This document shows, piece by piece, positions 14,149 through 15,819 of a stretch of DNA of 15,819 nt. The DNA is from an uncultured Ruminococcus sp. (GTDB lineage: Bacteria; Bacillota; Clostridia; Oscillospirales; Ruminococcaceae). The notes beneath the pieces were generated by a model that searched no databases, was not told the DNA's origin, and saw only the letters and a list, made by a program, of their open reading frames with translations. The position numbers and the translations under genes were made by a program. Position 1 is the stretch's first letter; each line of letters opens with the position of its first letter. The stretch is taken from positions 1 to 15,819 of the forward strand of contig CAMWHN010000021.1 of NCBI GenBank assembly GCA_947174085.1. Direction: 5' to 3'.

Positions 14149-15644
14149 AATTAAATTTAAAAAAATTTTTAGCAATCTGCATGACAGGATTTTTATTTAT
14201 TGCAAGTAATATAAATATAATAGAATTGGTTTCTGTTATGGCAGAAGAAAATATTAACTCTGAATCTGAAACAGAATTAGAAACTTATACAGAGGGCATT
14301 TTTACATATGCCTATGTCGACGGCGGATTAGCATTATATGCCTGTGATACAGGTACACTTGCTGTAAATTTACCTGATGAAACCAATGGCAGACGTATTG
14401 TAGCGATTTTAGACGGCGCATTTTATGGCTGTACAAAATTAGAATATGTCGAAATTGGCAAATATGTCAAAACAATTGGAGAGTCAGCATTTCAAAATTG
14501 TTCTGGTTTAAAAGCAATTAATATTCCGGACAGTGTAGAAAATATTGGCAGATTTGCATTTGCAAGCTGTACTAGTTTAACATCACTAAAACTGCCGAAA
14601 AATTTAACAGAAATTCCAGAAGGCTTATGTTATGGTTGCTATGGTTTGCAAAATTTAGAATTTCCGGATAATTTAAAAACAATCGGAGCTTCAGCATTTT
14701 ATAATTGCAATTTATTTGATTATTCTGCATTACCAGAGGGATTGCAATCTATTGGAGATTATGCATTTGCGTTTTGTTATGCAATAGATGACGCTAAAAT
14801 GCCTTCGAGTATAATTAATATCGGTTCAGCGGCATATTATGGCTGTATCAATATTACAAAATTTACTGTTCCGAAACAGATTGAAAATTTAGGAACTTTG
14901 ACATTCTTAGGCTGTGTAAATCTGGCAGAATATGGCGTAGAAGACGGCAATCCGACATATACAGTCAAAGACGGTGTGCTTTATAAAGATAATCAAGAAA
15001 CATTATATGCTTATCCCTGTGGGAAATCTGATACAAGCTTTACAATTCCGGAGGGTGTTATTACTGTTTATGATGCGGCATTTTTTTCAGCTCCGAATTT
15101 GCAAGAAATAAATTTCCCATCAACATTGAAATATATTGGTGCAGGCGCATTTGAATACTGTACGGAACTAAAAAAAATTGATTTGCCAGAGGGCATTGAA
15201 ATTTTATATGAAAATGCATTTGCAGACTGTTCTTCACTAACAGAAGTAAATTTACCAGAATCATTAAAAGGCATGGGCAATTATGTATTTTATGCCTGTG
15301 AATCTCTAAAAGAATTAACTATCCCGAAAAACTGCAAAACTATTGGTGAATATGCATTTGGGTACACAGACGGCGATGAAAAAGATGAAAATAATAATCC
15401 TATTCCAGTAAAAATTGCTGATTTTAAAAAACATGGTGCTGTAGATATCACTGGAATTTTGTTTGTAATAATAGCTATTATTATTTTCATTGCAATTATA
15501 GCAGTTTTGATGAAATTAATTCGCAAAACACAAATGACAAAGGAAGAACAAAAGGCAATAGAAGAAGCAGATATAAAAGAAGAAGACGAAAAATATGTAA
15601 AAATTCTGGAAGATTTAGAAAAAGATGATGAAAATAATAAATAA
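14145..15644 (+). CDS. Membrane-anchored LRR_5 (BspA-like) surface protein 4, with long acidic cytoplasmic tail
   Basis: This is the longest of the set, 499 residues. The signal peptide probably ends near Ala33 (VMA|EE). A Glu/Ser/Thr spacer precedes the entry module (FTYAYVDGGLALYAC) and LRR_5 repeats from about 85 to 405, the largest number in the cluster. The island is at about 268-300 (TYTVKDGVLYKDNQ, then YPCGKSDTSF). The repeat block ends with EYAFGYTDGDEKDENNN, but the usual IYGxxGTAAxxYA cap is missing. The chain passes within about 25 residues into a transmembrane helix (about 436-458). The cytoplasmic tail (459-499) is 41 residues, highly charged and probably helical (KEEQKAIEEADIKEEDEKY), much longer than in its paralogues. 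AGGAGGG lies 6-7 bases before the ATG, and the start overlaps the gene 3 stop. Confidence 0.85.
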   Translation: MKLNLKKFLAICMTGFLFIASNINIIELVSVMAEENINSESETELETYTEGIFTYAYVDGGLALYACDTGTLAVNLPDETNGRRIVAILDGAFYGCTKLEYVEIGKYVKTIGESAFQNCSGLKAINIPDSVENIGRFAFASCTSLTSLKLPKNLTEIPEGLCYGCYGLQNLEFPDNLKTIGASAFYNCNLFDYSALPEGLQSIGDYAFAFCYAIDDAKMPSSIINIGSAAYYGCINITKFTVPKQIENLGTLTFLGCVNLAEYGVEDGNPTYTVKDGVLYKDNQETLYAYPCGKSDTSFTIPEGVITVYDAAFFSAPNLQEINFPSTLKYIGAGAFEYCTELKKIDLPEGIEILYENAFADCSSLTEVNLPESLKGMGNYVFYACESLKELTIPKNCKTIGEYAFGYTDGDEKDENNNPIPVKIADFKKHGAVDITGILFVIIAIIIFIAIIAVLMKLIRKTQMTKEEQKAIEEADIKEEDEKYVKILEDLEKDDENNK

Positions 15645-15649
15645 TAGAA

Positions 15650-15675
15650 TCCCCCTGCACACAGGGGGAATTTTT
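15650..15675 (+). terminator. Rho-independent terminator of the glmS-LRR operon
   Basis: The GC-rich stem CCCCCTG (15651-15657) with CAGGGGG (15662-15668), plus one flanking T-A pair, has the tetraloop CACA. AATTTTT follows. It starts 6 bases after the stop of LRR gene 4 and is the only clear terminator after glmS, supporting a single five-gene transcript. Confidence 0.9.
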
Positions 15676-15753
15676 GGTTTACACTGGAAAAAATTTTTTT
15701 AAATATAATTGTGTTTTTCCGCCCTTTATTTTTCACAGATTTTTTTTTTACTA

Positions 15754-15781
15754 TTTTTTTTTTTTTTTTTTTTTTTTTTTT
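15754..15781. repeat. 28-base poly-T run
   Basis: There are 28 consecutive T on the plus strand, preceded by a shorter run of T at 15741-15749 and surrounded by otherwise T-rich sequence. Pure homopolymers this long are rare in bacterial chromosomes. It could be a slippage-prone phase-variation tract upstream of a gene beyond the right edge, or an assembly or sequencing artefact. No gene is visible from 15676 to 15819. Confidence 0.8.
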
Positions 15782-15819
15782 GTAGAACACGTCCCCACTG
15801 TCTCTATTATCATCTGTCC

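Noticed and set aside
10700..15400. Repeated DNA in the LRR genes as a CRISPR or satellite array
   Set aside because: The repetition is at protein level (20-24 residue LRR units with variable DNA) and there are no exact direct repeats with spacers.
15290..15790. Minus-strand open frame of 166 codons with a poly-lysine start
   Set aside because: The lysines come from the poly-T run, it lies antisense to LRR gene 4, and it has no ribosome binding site.
1..15819. tRNA, rRNA or prophage genes
   Set aside because: No cloverleaf with CCA-type end, rRNA segment, integrase or phage structural gene could be recognised by reading.

Overview
This AT-rich window reads as chromosomal DNA of a low-GC Firmicute of the class Clostridia, most likely a gut Ruminococcus/Oscillospiraceae relative. 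The grounds are AGGAGG-type ribosome binding sites, sigma-A promoters of TTGACA/TATAAT type, clostridial versions of TypA, GlmS and an NptA-PhoU transporter, and five BspA-like leucine-rich-repeat (LRR_5) surface proteins whose entry and cap motifs I associate with Ruminococcus. The genus is inference; no rRNA or other decisive marker is present.

Left part (1-5210), all on the minus strand. A gene cut by the left edge has its own near-consensus promoter. A compound hairpin terminator separates it from a short-chain dehydrogenase, which is translationally coupled (ATGA overlap) to a CPBP-type membrane protease. Upstream lie a small zinc-ribbon protein and an unrecognised 101-residue protein. 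A hairpin separates these from an NptA-type Na+/phosphate transporter with a PhoU tail, whose partner gene encodes a small cysteine phosphatase.

Centre (5218-8626). TypA/BipA is followed, with an ATGA overlap, by a short LRR_5 lipoprotein. Upstream of typA is an 845-base gap holding a decayed IS200/IS605-type tnpB. The relic reads in one frame with five stop codons and an internal deletion that removed much of the nuclease region, but its -35/-10 promoter and ribosome binding site are intact and point toward typA.

Right part (8627-15644), plus strand. glmS is followed by four tandem, tightly packed LRR_5 genes with junctions of +12, -17, +16 and -4 bases. Each product has a signal peptide, an extracellular LRR domain, one C-terminal membrane helix and a short cytoplasmic tail. 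A strong terminator ends the operon. A 28-base T run lies just before the right edge.

Overall, two divergent housekeeping genes, typA (translation/stress GTPase) and glmS (amino-sugar supply for the wall), each carry LRR surface-protein genes in their transcript, with the tnpB relic between them. The LRR set is the least explained part of the window.
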